Below, one piece after another: positions 1 through 11,182 of a stretch of 64,000 bases of DNA. The position numbers and the translations under genes were made by a program. The notes under the pieces are model-generated. The model did not search any database. It was not told where the DNA came from and was given only the letters and a program-made list of their open reading frames with translations. Numbering within the stretch: the stretch's first letter is position 1; every line of letters begins with the position of its first letter. The stretch is taken from contig CACRXP010000393.1 in NCBI GenBank assembly GCA_902702965.1, forward strand, positions 119,908-183,907. Reading direction: 5' to 3'. The stretch is from Spirometra erinaceieuropaei (Eukaryota; Platyhelminthes; Cestoda; Diphyllobothriidea; Diphyllobothriidae).

Positions 1-260
1 CACACCTCAACAGTTTGATCGTCGTTTCCAGAGATGTCCACCGTGTGCTCTCCACAGCAGGATGGGAGCTAGGACGGTGACGTACGGGAGAATTCCTTCA
101 TAGTAATAACAGACTTATGCGGCCTTCACCGCACTCTCTCCCATCCCCACACCTGGACCCGGTGTCATCAGAGAGTCGAGAAGACCCCCACTGAGGCGTA
201 CCACCACAACCAATGGTAGACAAAATAAAACTGGCCAAGATCTGCTGCAACAATTAAAAG
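1..260 (+). repeat. Dispersed GC-rich repeat, family R1, copy 1
   Basis: This GC-rich stretch shares an ordered series of words with 10225-10510 and 36580-36770. They are a block like ATGTCCACCGTGTGCTC, then CTTCATAGT-ATA, then AAGAAGACC, then TACTACCACAC. The copies differ by many substitutions and small indels. There is no coding frame in common, so I read it as an old dispersed repeat of unknown class. The left end may lie outside the window. Confidence 0.55.
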
Positions 261-898
261 GACGCGGCGTGGGTCTGCATTTGGACGTGCTGCCGCATCT
301 CCAATGTTGGCTTTTTTATGTATGTGCATTCCCAATGAGGCCCACTGGACCCCGATCTAACCCATTGCTGGTCCAGCGCATCAACCGCTTGGCCCGTTTT
401 AGTGGCTTAATTACGCATCTTCATAATCATTCACAAAAAACCACACAAGGTTTTGAGTTTGACGTAAAGATATGTCAGCATTTACTAAGAGTCTGCAAGG
501 TCACCTTTTAGATGAAGACTTTAAATACGGACAAGCGTACAGCTCTTTCAAGGATAATAGAATAAAAACATGATATATAACTTAATAAACAATGCGGACA
601 ATCCCTTATAACAGGTTAAGGTCCAAAATACTGTTTTACGGTTCTGGATTTTAAAGGATAGGTGTATATGCTGCAAAGGGTATTCTAACTTTCAAACATC
701 AGGAAACAGTTGAGATGGTGCGGTAACTAAAAGCAATCAACAACAAAAATAATTTTTCTATGCATGTTCAAAAATGGGTCCAATAATTCACACTAGGATG
801 TTGAGTCAGGAAACTACTGGTGTGGTATTTTTAACGTTACAGTTTCTTTAGCACGCCCTACAATAAGCAAAAGGTCTGATCTGTTTCATGAAAATGAC
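261..898. other. Unassigned intergenic DNA
   Basis: AT-rich DNA with only short chance ORFs. I see no exon-like frame, tRNA or recognised repeat here. Confidence 0.5.
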
Positions 899-1070
899 TA
901 GTCAAAGTTTGAAGCAGTGGTTTCCCGGGATAAATTTGAACAAGGCGAAGGCGACAAAGCATGCAGAATTTAATGACCGTACGCAGCTGAATGAGAGGTC
1001 CCGAAATTTATGACGTCATTAAATTCTGCATGCTTTGTCGCCTTCGCCTTGTTCAAATAGTCAAAGTTTG
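899..1070. repeat. Perfect 44-bp palindrome (foldback) between 13-bp direct repeats
   Basis: Positions 934-977 are the exact reverse complement of 1015-1058. The arms are 44 bp each with no mismatch, and the spacer is 37 nt. The 13-mer TAGTCAAAGTTTG occurs at 899-911 and again at 1058-1070, so the hairpin sits between direct repeats that look like a target-site duplication. Other repeats in the window are heavily diverged, so perfect arms suggest a recent insertion or gene conversion. It could be a small foldback transposon or a hairpin-RNA source. No coding frame is evident. Confidence 0.8.
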
Positions 1071-1837
1071 TCTGGACTAAAGCATACCTTGTGTTCGTCG
1101 GCCTTTCATAGTGAACATAACATTTCCCTAAAGTATTTAGCTTTCTCATTATTCAGGCAACAAATTACTGCATAACATATGCGGATAAGTAGGCATATTT
1201 TTGGCCATTTTCCCCTCTCCGTTACTATTTATTATGCATTTTAGTTTTTTTGCAGAGTGCGAACAAAACAAACAACTTTAGCTGTGCCTCCAAATACACC
1301 AGAGTACTGGTGACCAAGAACGAGCTTTTTGCTTCCTTTAAGCTACTTGAAACGGGTGAAAATATGCCTGCTACGATAATATATGCAAGTTCCACATTTA
1401 CGGTGCATATACGTAATAAACATCGATGCATAGAAACTGACTGTATTTGAATGGCTGCGTCTTACATTTTACTGCAGTGAGTGAGTATCTATTAAGGAAA
1501 CAATATTTAGCCAAATAATGCTGACAAATAAACGGCAAATAAGTATTATTTTACAGAGGGTTAAATACTTCTAACCCCTCCCGCTTCAATCCTGAGTGAT
1601 TTTTTTCATTTTACCCCTACCTTCTTATTTTATCTGTATCGAATTGCGAATCAATTTAATCATCCAACGAACTTGCTGCGATCCTATAGTTCTGCACCGA
1701 GCGCATCACGAAGCAGTATAGATAGAACGTCGGATTTTAGTGCATACGCATGTTTAGATTAGGTTCGAATATACGTAATATTTTGGTTGGTCTATCCACG
1801 TCAACTTCGATTCCATGAGGACCTTGCTTAAAATAGC
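1071..1837. other. Unassigned intergenic DNA
   Basis: Two overlapping short ORFs at 1225-1450 lie on opposite strands. They lack splice context and family resemblance, so nothing is supported here. Confidence 0.45.
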
Positions 1838-1927
1838 GGAAGTTGTCGCTTTTTAATTTCCTCAGAAATTATCTAAAAAGTTGGAGTAGATGTGTTTATT
1901 CAAGGTCTATAGGCTCAGACCGAGAAT
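1838..1927 (+). repeat. Direct repeat pair, unit 1
   Basis: About 90 bp running from a TTGTCGCTT block to TATAGGCTCAGACCGAGAA. It recurs at 2183-2271 in the same orientation with roughly 85% identity by eye, about 345 bp apart. The class is unknown. Confidence 0.7.
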
Positions 1928-2182
1928 TTCATGCATGAATATTTGGACCAAAGCCCATCAGCCACAGGGGTGACCGCGTAATATTCACTGACTGTCGACA
2001 GACAGCTAGTAGTATACGCTAGGGTAAGTTGATACCATAATAACAGCACAGGTACTAGCCAAAAGCCCGTATACGCGTGTATCGCCGATATTTTGCCGCT
2101 GCATGGCGCAGCTGCGAGGGGTTCGGCTCGTCATTGGGTCCCACAGCATTCCCCGTGTGTTTTCTTGCGGTTACTCAACTTT

Positions 2183-2271
2183 AGAAATTGTCGCTTGTTA
2201 ATTTCCTCAGAACTTGTCTACGAAGTTGAAGTGGATCAGTTTATTCAAGGTCTATAGGCTCAGACCGAGAA
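2183..2271 (+). repeat. Direct repeat pair, unit 2
   Basis: Second copy of the block at 1838-1927. The 3' ends, including CAAGGTCTATAGGCTCAGAC, are identical, while the 5' halves differ at several positions. An internal duplication of a larger dispersed element is the simplest explanation. Confidence 0.7.
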
Positions 2272-5113
2272 GTTAAAAACCAGTGCAGGTTTAAATTAGC
2301 ATTTCCCTTAAACATGGTATGTCTAATTAGTCTAATCATTTGAATCTGCGCCCAAAACATTGCTCGTTTGTTTCTGCCGTTAAACATTTCGCAATGCTTT
2401 ATAGATCCGTGCGATTCCTAGGCGACACGCAACTGCAATTACCGGTTATATGATCCGAAAACGATTTTTTTGACTGCACTGCTATCGCGCCTGAGTTAAA
2501 AATCCGTATTGCGACGGAAATGAGTGAAGGCATAGACCTTCTAGGCCGATTCACTAACCAAAGGTGAGACATTAACCAGAGATTGAGTTGCAATTTGTTA
2601 CCTGGAATATATATTTCAGGCATTGCTTGGGAATCGCTTAACTTTACACAGTTACATGTTTATACTGCGAGATCAAACCATAGTGCCCAAATTGGAGCCA
2701 CCGTTTAGCTACCACACTTGTGTTTGCCAGTTGGAGGAATAAATTAGAGTGCTTGACAGTGATTAATTCGCGTCACGCAACACACATTTGCTGCGTTCAT
2801 ACTTGCCCGAAATCCCTCCTAATTAAGCTCATTTGATACTATGAAATCACCAAACATATGAAATGTTTAGTACAATAAAATTGCGTTTCTGATTTACGCG
2901 AATCATTACGTAAATTTATTACACATCCTATTCTCGCAAGTATGAAAGGACAGGACGCACGAAGTTAGCGAAAAAAGCCTTGAGCCAACACTGTCTTGAA
3001 ACGGCTGAATGGGGGCTGATTACAAGATCTCTAGCTATTGTGAATCATTCAACATAATTCGGAAACGTCGGAGATATTTTGTGATTTCGCCAAAATGTGC
3101 ATATGTCATAGTGCATAGGCTTCTGTCGGCCATAATGAAAGGCATTCTTGTATATTTGTGGGATAACAAAATAGAAAACTCTGTCTTTCAAAGGAGAAGT
3201 AGATTACTTGTTGATTTGTGGTGCTTCTCAGTCGTAAAACATAATCAGCCAAAAAGACCCTGGACAAAGTTATTCCTTCCAAAAGACGCACTGATACGTA
3301 TTATAAACAAGATCTTCATTTGTAATTGCTGACCTTCTTTACCCCATTAGACATCGTAATCTTGCATTCTATTTATTCTGGATGTTTGTGTTTAAAAACT
3401 GATCAAGTGTCGTCCTATATATTTATCTAGCAGTTGCATGTTTGCTCCTCACATGCCTTCGTTCGTGGATCGTATATTTCTGTCTCTTTGACGCTCGGGC
3501 ATTCTGAAATGCTCTTTAAATCAATGGATTCAGAAGTTCCACCGAAGAAGTTAAGAGAGGTCGAAACGACTAGTTCTGACCTATCTCCATTCACTATCGA
3601 AACAGACGTTCCTGCTGTCGAGTGCACTTTGAGACTCAGCCACTCAAAAGGACTCGAGACCAGAAGTTCAATACAAAGCGGAATGACACCGTCATCATGA
3701 CAAAACAGGTTTGCATCATGTCGCTGATCGCAAGATCCAATTGTTTAATCTCGGCGTGAGTCAACCTATCCTTGATACGGAACAAAAATAATCAACCATT
3801 TGCTGCTTAGGGCAAATAAGACAGAAATGACGGTATTCGTGCCCCTATTTCCGTCGGTATAGCATCTAGATTACTGTTACTCGCTTTGTGACTGCCTCAG
3901 CTACAAAATAAAACGAAATTACCCTTCTGTTCTGCCGTCAGGACAGAGCAGTGCATGCAACGCCCATGAGACCCCAGTCCCCTAAAGGATTAGAGGCAAT
4001 GCCACAACGATTTCTGGTGTCGCAGTGTCCAAGATGCCAGTGGTAGGGGGAAGAGCCGTAGGACTTTGGGTAATAATTTGTTGAGGATGACGACTACTCA
4101 AAGGTAATCAAACTGCGTTCTTGTCTCTAAAAGCGAGTTTGTACTTAGTGCTTTCGATATATTGCCTTATTCCCTGCAAATGCTATGTGAACAGTTACGT
4201 AGCACTTGCATTCAAAACAAGAAGGAACGTATTGATTTGCAGGTGGCCAAGCTAGGCATCCAGTATTACCTTAAGTCGCATAAACCAAACCTTTGCACCA
4301 AAAATGACGTGAAAGATTCCCGAATTGTGGTATAAATTGTAATTTTTTCCAAATTAAAAAACTGAAACTCTTACACGCGTTACGAAGGGCATAATTTCGC
4401 AACAGGCAGGGGTTGAATGCTTAAATAAAAGCCTCTAAACCATCATCGAAGCACAGTAATTTCTACGATGTTACAGGCACATTTGTAAAACATTATCGGA
4501 CACAACGTACGAAATTTCCTTTCGTTGTTTTCTCGTGAAGACCTTCTTTACATTTCTTAACCGCTCACAGGGCAGAGAACCACCTGTGACTCATTAATTA
4601 AGGTAAACTAGTTTAATATTTCCTGAGCGGCAAGTGCCTAACATCCCAATCAGCTGCAACTATGGTTGGCGCCAGGGCCGACTTAGTTAAAAGGGCGTTT
4701 TTTCAAGTAAAAATCAACATTTTTTTGGAGCCCTATCTGGTTTTCCTCGGTTACTGAATAGGCATAAGGTAAGCATTTAAGACCTCCACATGGTGCCGTT
4801 GAGGTACTTCATACTCCTGCGCTAGCAGATACTAGCGGCAACGGAGGGAGTGTGCATGCAATTAGCCAACGCACTCTTCTGTTTGCCAAAGACGTCCATA
4901 TAAGTCTTCCAACTACTTTGGCCTGTGCTAAGATCAACATATAGCTGCCCGCATCCTACCACGTCGCTTTATTGCGACGACAGGTAAACACATCCCCATC
5001 ATGCATTAACCCTGGGATCTGACCTCGAAACTAGACCATAAACTGCCCATCCTGCTTGGAAAATCATGATTACCCTATCTTATCCCTTTGCAGTGGGTTA
5101 TTTTTGGTATTTT
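2272..5113. other. Region downstream of the START-like gene
   Basis: The longest ORFs (3009-3332 on plus; 3427-3627 on minus overlapped by 3434-3700 on plus) match no family I know and have no convincing splice borders. A short basic terminal exon on the minus strand, starting after TTTCAG at about 3508, could be read but is unsupported. I found no rRNA, tRNA or known repeat. Confidence 0.4.
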
Positions 5114-5299
5114 TTAAATTTCATGTTCTGTCTTAAAGCATATTACCATACAATCCCGATAATATATAAGCAAAAACCTACAATTATCTACATTGCCTTC
5201 ATTAAATGTGCAACCTTTTTTCATGGGGTTCTTAATTTTAGCAGCGCTCTCCATTAGACTCGTTAATGTTGAAAAATGGAAGTCAACTTTCAGTGCTAT
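5114..5299 (-). CDS. Predicted terminal exon of START-like protein gene
   Basis: After the donor of the preceding exon (5337/5336) comes a candidate acceptor TTATTATTGAG at 5300. The intron would be only 38 nt. The frame then runs in the required phase 0 through LKVDFHFSTLTSLMESAAK and ends at TAA (5116-5114). The Leu/Met/Ala-rich stretch could be the C-terminal helix that closes an SRPBCC fold. Very short introns are known in flatworms, so the size is possible, but the acceptor has a weak pyrimidine tract. The last part of the exon looks less protein-like, so the true stop may be elsewhere. Confidence 0.4.
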   Translation of the reverse strand: MALKVDFHFSTLTSLMESAAKIKNPMKKGCTFNEGNVDNCRFLLIYYRDCMVICFKTEHEI

Positions 5300-5337
5300 C
5301 TCAATAATAAGCATAAATGAGAAGTAACGCTGCTTAC

Positions 5338-5510
5338 ATTATTTATAAGGTTACTTGATCCTGATGACATTTTAACAGTGATCTTGCAGGCTCCCTTCGG
5401 CAGACTTTTGACCGTAAAATTGAGTTCAGATTTGAGGAAGTCATCGAGGGTAAAACTAAATCGCATTCCTTCAACAATTTCCTTTATATGTGCAGTCATG
5501 CGATTGGGAT
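5338..5510 (-). CDS. START-like (SRPBCC) protein, middle exon
   Basis: The exon is bounded by acceptor CTTTCATTTTAG and donor GTAAGCA, 173 bp long. It enters in phase 1 and leaves in phase 0. The first two bases complete a GAT codon with the last G of the exon at 9164. The peptide includes RMTAHIKEIVEGMRFSF and later KSLPKGACKITVKMS. In SRPBCC / polyketide-cyclase-type domains the second half alternates like this: a strand around a conserved hydrophobic turn, then a strand before a G-x-x-x-V-T-hydrophobic motif. Family assignment is by pattern only and the ligand is unknown. A minus-strand frame with matching phases on both sides makes it a real exon in my view. Confidence 0.6.
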
Positions 5511-6741
5511 CTAAAATGAAAGAAAAACTGGGGCATTGGGACGTTATCAGCGGCAAGCAACACAAGACAAGTTTCTGTGGCGTTAACATAAACATTTCTC
5601 ACAGAAGAATAAAAAGAGAGCATTCCTTGCCCATTGAAAAAGTAAGCGACTTGGAAACCTCGGTTTTTTGGAAGGAGCCCCGACATCAACTACCAGCCCT
5701 GGTTCTTTCCGATTGCATTACTGGTCATTATTAAAAATGACGACTAAAATTTACCCGGAAAGGGTCATAACTTCCTCAAAAAGCTCGGTAAATTTTCTTT
5801 GTTTTTAAAAAGGAGAAAAGGGAGTAGAAAGCAACCCATGGTTACACTTTCCGCAGGATAATGCTCTTGAAAGAGCGGTTAACGCGACCGTGCGTAGGGC
5901 TTTAAGCAATTCAGCGAGTTTGGTTTAATAATGTAGGGCTAGTGCTGAGTAAACTTCACAATAATTCAATGTGTTAGTCGTTGACTTCACGAAAGAATCA
6001 CGATCAATTTTGTATTGTTCACTCAGATTTAAGTAAATTTTCGATTGACTTTTGTGCGTCAAAATTCCCATTTTAGTCCATCCGGACTCACTTTGAATTA
6101 TTGCTAGCAAAAACATTTGATGCATATCGTCGGAAATGGCGGCGGAACTGGCGGGGATGCTGCTGCTCCTGCAGTTGCTGCTGATGATAATGACGACAAT
6201 AGTAATAACAAGAATAACTTTAATAATAATGATATTGGCGTTAGCGGTGGTTCTATGGTCGATAGAAGTTAAAGTATTCAAAGGAAATTGCTTCGTAAAG
6301 TCACCACAAGATTGGGTCTTCGCATCGTATGCAAACAGCGGCTGCATCTTACTCATTAAGTGCATGCGGTGTGCACCATTTTATGTCGTTTAGGTCCTCA
6401 TTCCCTGGAGCAGTAGCCTTCATTGTAGCCACCGTCCAACAAAATTCATCCAAGAGAAGCAGATTATCTTTCAGCGATTCTTTCAAGCTTTTTGACGACT
6501 TACAAATACGGCGTTTAAAGCACGAGGTGAGTTTATGGGGAAATAGTTGGCTGTTCTTCGCTGAAACCTGGAGGAAACAGAGAAACCCCGCAGCCGGACA
6601 ACCACTTGCTGCGGGACTTTTACTTGGATGTCGGCCACTGAAACGACAGCCACGTCCACCAGCTGTTCGAATAATTCATTCTACCCACCCAACATGCGTG
6701 TCTGTACATTTATTTCACGGAGACCACACGGAAGTACAGTA
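5511..6741 (-). other. Intron of START-like gene, left part
   Basis: This is intronic DNA between the exons at 5338-5510 and 9164-9416. A run of ATA/ATG/GTA triplets at about 6180-6240 gives spurious Ile/Val-rich ORFs on both strands. Nothing else is recognised. Confidence 0.45.
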
Positions 6742-7110
6742 GGTGGGGTTACTCACGAAATGTAAACCGAAAGTCCGAAATGCGTTTTCGTTTCGAAAAG
6801 GTTAATTAAATAGGACTATGAAATTAAGCATCAAACAACATACATCTATACTAATTCAGTTACCCCAGCACGCCGGCCTTCGAACGAACTTCTAACCGGC
6901 TGATTGCAAAAACTATACTCTGCAAAGAATGACTACTTGGCTAGCATGCATTTTTCTCGTTGATTATCAGTGCTTTTAAAAATCCAATCATATTTCATGA
7001 AAAGCATACATGAAAGTATTTACTCTTTTGATCATTCGGCAGAAACTGACGTCTTCTTCTAATTTTATACTCGAAGGAAGGGTATAATTCGGTTTTCAAA
7101 AACTTTTCCA
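6742..7110 (-). repeat. Dispersed AT-rich repeat family R3, inverted copy
   Basis: Read on the minus strand, this copy has the same word order as 7341-7731 and 36781-37288. The order is a CTTTTAAAA block, TGCATGCTA, GCAGAGTAT, GCCGGC, TAACTGAATTA, and a final TTTCGGA-TTTCGG. Together with the plus copy at 7341-7731 it forms a large imperfect inverted repeat with a loop of about 230 bp. The class is unknown; foldback or MITE-like. Confidence 0.6.
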
Positions 7111-7340
7111 ATTCCCGAATAATTTTGAATCCCGCCTACCGTTACACTTGCATTTAAGGGTTTCCAAATTGCAAACCGTATACTTCCCGCTTACGGAAAT
7201 CCTTACATTTCACTACCGTATTAAGAGGAGACTATATGGGGTTTATAACATTTAACAGTGGATTTGAGCCATTTTGTTAACTTTACAAGCCATATTAGTA
7301 AATGCAGAAACATGGCGTTTTATGAACGGCCAACTCAGGG

Positions 7341-7731
7341 TATTAAGAAATCTCATAATTAGAAGCCTTTTAAAACCGATTTATATCCATCCTTCGAGCA
7401 TGACATTGGAAGACGACTTAATTTTCTACCGAATTAGCAAAATAATAAGTATTTTTATGCATGTCAACCATGAAATATAATTGAAAATTTAAGGGCATCG
7501 AAGATTAATGATAAAAATGCATGCTACTCAAGCAATCGTTTTTTGTGAAGTATTGGTTTTGTATGCGGCCGAAAAGAAGTTAGTTTAAAAGCCGGCATGC
7601 TGAGGTAACTGAATTATTATAGAACTTTGCTGCACGATGATTAGTTGTACAACCCTACTTAATTATTTATTTCGAAACGGAAACACATTTCGGAATTTCG
7701 GTCGACATTTTATGATTTAGCACACGTACTG
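7341..7731 (+). repeat. Dispersed AT-rich repeat family R3, direct copy
   Basis: About 390 bp, clearly alignable to 36781-37288. Shared words include GAACTTTGCTGC-like, GATGATTAGTT and ACAACCCTACTTAATTA, and ATTTCGGAATTTCGG. It is inverted relative to 6742-7110. More decayed relatives are visible at about 12340-12690, 13430-13570 and, inverted, at 26270-26400. Confidence 0.65.
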
Positions 7732-9163
7732 TAGTTCGATACACAAGACATGGGCAACTGTAACGTTCAAGGCTAAAAGAATGCCATAGGTCGCGCCGTT
7801 TAGTAATCAAAGCGACAGGGAATAGGAACACGTGTCCCCGGTTCTAGGGGTGAACGGGCTTTAAACTCTAAGACGGAGAGAGGGTTAGGGTTGAAACGGT
7901 GGAATACGTGCCCTCTGGAATCTTGAGTAAGGTCATATGTAACACGAGAATATGCATTCCCGTGTCTGCCCAAGTAGATAACGAACACTCTGAGCATGAA
8001 CGCAGCCGGCACGAGCGTTTTCTATAGGCCTCAGCTATTGTGGCCGGATGCAGTGACAACATATGTTCATTTTTTTAGAATCGCTCCAAAAAGTGCGCCC
8101 ATTCCATCTTTAACGAACAGACCTCATTTGCAAGTCAATAAAATGGGGAACATAAGCAAAGTGGCCAGCCCAGAAGCTGTGGCGGCGTCTAGTCAATGAT
8201 GAGGCAGTTGCCCTTATTTCACTAAAAACTCCCACATCTGATTTCTGCTGAACGTTTCAGACATGCAACACCGATTGGATTCCCTAAGGAGGTATTCTTT
8301 TTACACTACTACATTGTTTGGAAGGATACGGCAAGCTTCGATTCTACGTTCTAGTCCTGTGGTCTATTTAACGCTTTGAGGCTTGGGATCCGGCGAACAC
8401 CTGTGTTGCAACCTGGATGGTGGATTTGATTCCACCATGCATGTGATGCAAATCACAACAACATGCAAAGTGAGATTCCCAACTTTAATCCATTTAACTG
8501 AATGTCATATGCAACCCTCTCTTTAGGTAAGAGAAAATGTACTATTTAAATTCTGTGGCCTAAAAAATTTTAAGCAGTAGGGAGCCCACCTACTTATTAA
8601 TGTATCGTACTGAAATTATTTTTCGTATTTTAATTGAAATAAAAATGTAATTTTGTGACATCTGGGATTGCTGCTTTTTTAAACGCCTGCCAACAAATTG
8701 GGCCGCGTTGAACTTTGTTAGACTGTGAACTGCAAGTTTCCGGTTTGGCCTGTTATGCTAAATAAACATAACGTTCCGCGGTCTCTTGGGTAAATATTTA
8801 AATGTACTTGTGAGTTTTAAAACTGTTTAGTATTTTTGAGCTTTGCACACCCAATATTTCATTTATTGTTTTTCAGGTATCTGCCCTTGGAAACATCACC
8901 ACCGTCCACTTATTATTTGAAAAACTGAGCCTCTTAGAATTTTCAATTCGAGTCCTCAGTGGACTGTAAAGTCGTTTGGTTAACTTCGCACGGTTAACTT
9001 TCATCCTCATAAATCGGGTTGGCCCTGCATTCACAGATCTACATTCGAGTAATTGCATAAATTGGGTGATCAAGCACTCCCTTACTACTATAGTCCTATG
9101 AATTTCCGAAAGAATCAGCAAGATTCCCCAGCGCAACACACAGTGTCAATTACTTTGGCTTAC
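7732..9163 (-). other. Intron of START-like gene, right part
   Basis: Contains a block at about 7800-8090 with a TTAGGGTT stretch and overlapping minus ORFs that look like repeat DNA, not exons. A short hairpin GGTGGA...TCCACC lies near 8430. No exon with compatible phase was found. Confidence 0.4.
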
Positions 9164-9416
9164 CGATATAATTTCGAGCGAAGATGAGTTCGAACTCCGT
9201 TCCAGGTAGAGCAGCGGAGGGCTCCACGTCGCTTTTAGTCGATTTTACCGAGTCCACCCAAGATGGATAGTGTTTATAGTCAGTAATAATCTGGAAACAT
9301 CGCATAGCCTGCTGATTGAGGACAATCTCCTGCTCAAAAATCTCTGGCCCAGGTTTAACGCATACCAGCGCCACTAAAGCTGCCAAAATCACACCGCCAG
9401 GAAGCCAGAGGTTCAT
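9164..9416 (-). CDS. START-like (SRPBCC) protein, first exon with signal anchor
   Basis: The chosen ATG is at 9416-9414. An in-frame ATG or TTG start further upstream (near 9458) would place a His/Pro/Leu-rich stretch before the hydrophobic segment and is less likely. Residues 1-21 (MNLWLPGGVILAALVALVCV) form a signal peptide or membrane anchor. The following region, including MRCFQIITDYKHYPSWVDSV and then PGTEFELIF, matches the start of SRPBCC/START-like domains. In that pattern a helix ends in a Tyr-x-x-Trp-x-x-x-hydrophobic motif and is followed by a G-T-x-F-x-hydrophobic strand. The exon ends TATATCG at donor GTAAGCC in phase 1, which fits the exon at 5338-5510. A lipid or other hydrophobic ligand in the secretory pathway is inferred, not shown. 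Confidence 0.65.
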
Positions 9417-9800
9417 GCGAAAGTGGAGAAGTCGTAGAGGAGGAAGGTGATGCTGCAATATCCCCTAATCCACCAAAAGGACGAAAATGGCCCTCGGTGG
9501 CGACCGCGGAGACATGTCACACTGATGCGGAAGTTGATTGGCGCAGGAGGGTATTTCTGCTGTCAAGGTCACGTGGTCAGTCAAGAGTGGCCGGCAGCAG
9601 TGCGGACGGCGCGGCGATGTTGGGACTATCGCCGGGCACATGTGGGCCGCTAAAAGAGCGTGCGTACGCGCGTGCTACCGTGTGGACTTGGGCGTTAAAT
9701 AGAAGCCCCAGGGTGCAGAGAGTGCACCCACCAGAGGTTTAGCCTGCGCACTACCGCAAAATTCGGTAATGTCTGGGGACAGATGGCAACCTGAAGGGTG
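9417..9800 (-). promoter_or_regulatory. GC/CpG-rich presumptive promoter of the START-like gene
   Basis: Directly upstream of the first exon the composition changes to GC- and CpG-rich (for example GACGGCGCGGCGATG and GCGTGCGTACGCGCGTGC at 9600-9680), while most of the window is AT-rich. No clear TATA box was seen. The ORFs at 9447-9742 on plus are probably a composition effect. Position is the only evidence for promoter function. Confidence 0.35.
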
Positions 9801-10224
9801 GATCGTTGACAGCCGTAAAGCTGAAGACCTAGCAGCATGGTTTATTGAACATGCTGGATAGATTCCAGACCCCAAGAATTTACATTTTAACTGCAGAAGA
9901 ACAACGGTCTGGTCAGACGTGATGAAAACCGTTTGCTAAACAGCTTGCCGGCATTTACTCTCACAGGAATCGCAAACTTACCGATTAATGCAGTTAGTGG
10001 GCAGATCCGGAAATCCGAACTACAAAAGTACTTTCTGTGATCGGTTGGCCGCTGCTGCTAGAAGTGGGAATATTTGTTAAGCAAATTCATGCGCCCAAAA
10101 TAAATAAAAAAACAATGATAGAAGACACTTGGCACAGACCCAAGTAAAACGATTAACGTCGAAAGTCTTTGCGAGTTCAAGAAAAGGACTGTATTGGGAA
10201 GGATATTGATCAAAATTGTACGGC
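9801..10224. other. Unassigned DNA
   Basis: No exon, RNA gene or named repeat recognised. Confidence 0.4.
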
Positions 10225-10510
10225 AGTTCGGACGTCGTATCGGACGATGTCCACCGTGCGTTCCTCATTAGGGTGAGAGAAAGCACGGTGGAGTGTACGT
10301 AAAGTACTTCATAGTGATATTCGACTTGCGCAGAATCTAACGCGCTACCACCTCCTCTCACAAATGAACACAGTGCCAAGACATAGTTAAGAAGACCGGG
10401 AACGGGAGAGGACGCCGGTGGCTGGAACGGCCGGACCTACACATACGCGTACTACCACACCCCGTGATCCAGAACAAACACCTGACCAGGATTTTAACCA
10501 ACAACAACAG
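10225..10510 (+). repeat. Dispersed GC-rich repeat, family R1, copy 2
   Basis: Shares the word order of 1-260: GATGTCCACCGTGCGTTC, CTTCATAGTGATA, AAGAAGACCGGGA, then TACTACCACACC. The overlapping minus-strand ORFs here (10077-10713) are translations of the repeat and are not gene evidence. Confidence 0.6.
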
Positions 10511-11182
10511 AAACAACAGAAAAGACGTGGATAACTGAGCAGCCATGCACACGACCTGTATATCAGAGGGGGCGCAAGCACATATATCGACAGGGAACCA
10601 GGGGCCAGAGAACTGCACCAGTCTGCGTGTATCATGGTTGGCCGATTATGGCATAGCAGACGCTCACAACCCTTAAGGCCCTCAGAATTGTACAAAGAAG
10701 GTTCCAATAACACTGTCTAATATGCCTTTCCCTCGGAAAGGGGCTACCTTGCTGCTGTAACGATTAAAAGGATTAATAAATGCTCATATTATTGCGTACG
10801 GGCACTTATCAGAGACGATTTGCTACTCATCGTCACAGACTTTGAGAACGATGCAGAATATTTCATGTGCAGAACAAGAACGGCACTGGATCTGGATGAC
10901 ATCTTATGAACTGTTGTCGAGCTGTCAATCCAAAATGACCTTTCCATATTCCCTTCTTAAATGTTCCCTGATGAATTCTTAAAAATCCCTTTTTGCCCAA
11001 CAGCAGTTGCCTAGCTGTCCATCCTGGTACACACCATCCCATTTGGATGGAGGACATTTTCTGCCAAAGTTCAACCGAAGTTAAGTGTATACCGAAGACT
11101 ATGCTTCTGTGGTACACGTGATGTACGAGCCTGTTATGGCAAGTTATAAAAAGAACATGCCTACAAAATAACCACTACTTAC

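Noticed and set aside
5925..6393. Opposing ORFs rich in Ile/Val and Leu/Met, looking like membrane proteins
   Set aside because: Both come from an ATA/ATG/GTA simple-repeat stretch within an intron. No start context or homologous pattern.
10077..10713. Overlapping minus ORFs with a Leu-rich membrane-like stretch
   Set aside because: They lie over a dispersed repeat (R1) and its flank, and three frames compete. The hydrophobic stretch comes from a CAACAACAGAAAC-type low-complexity run.
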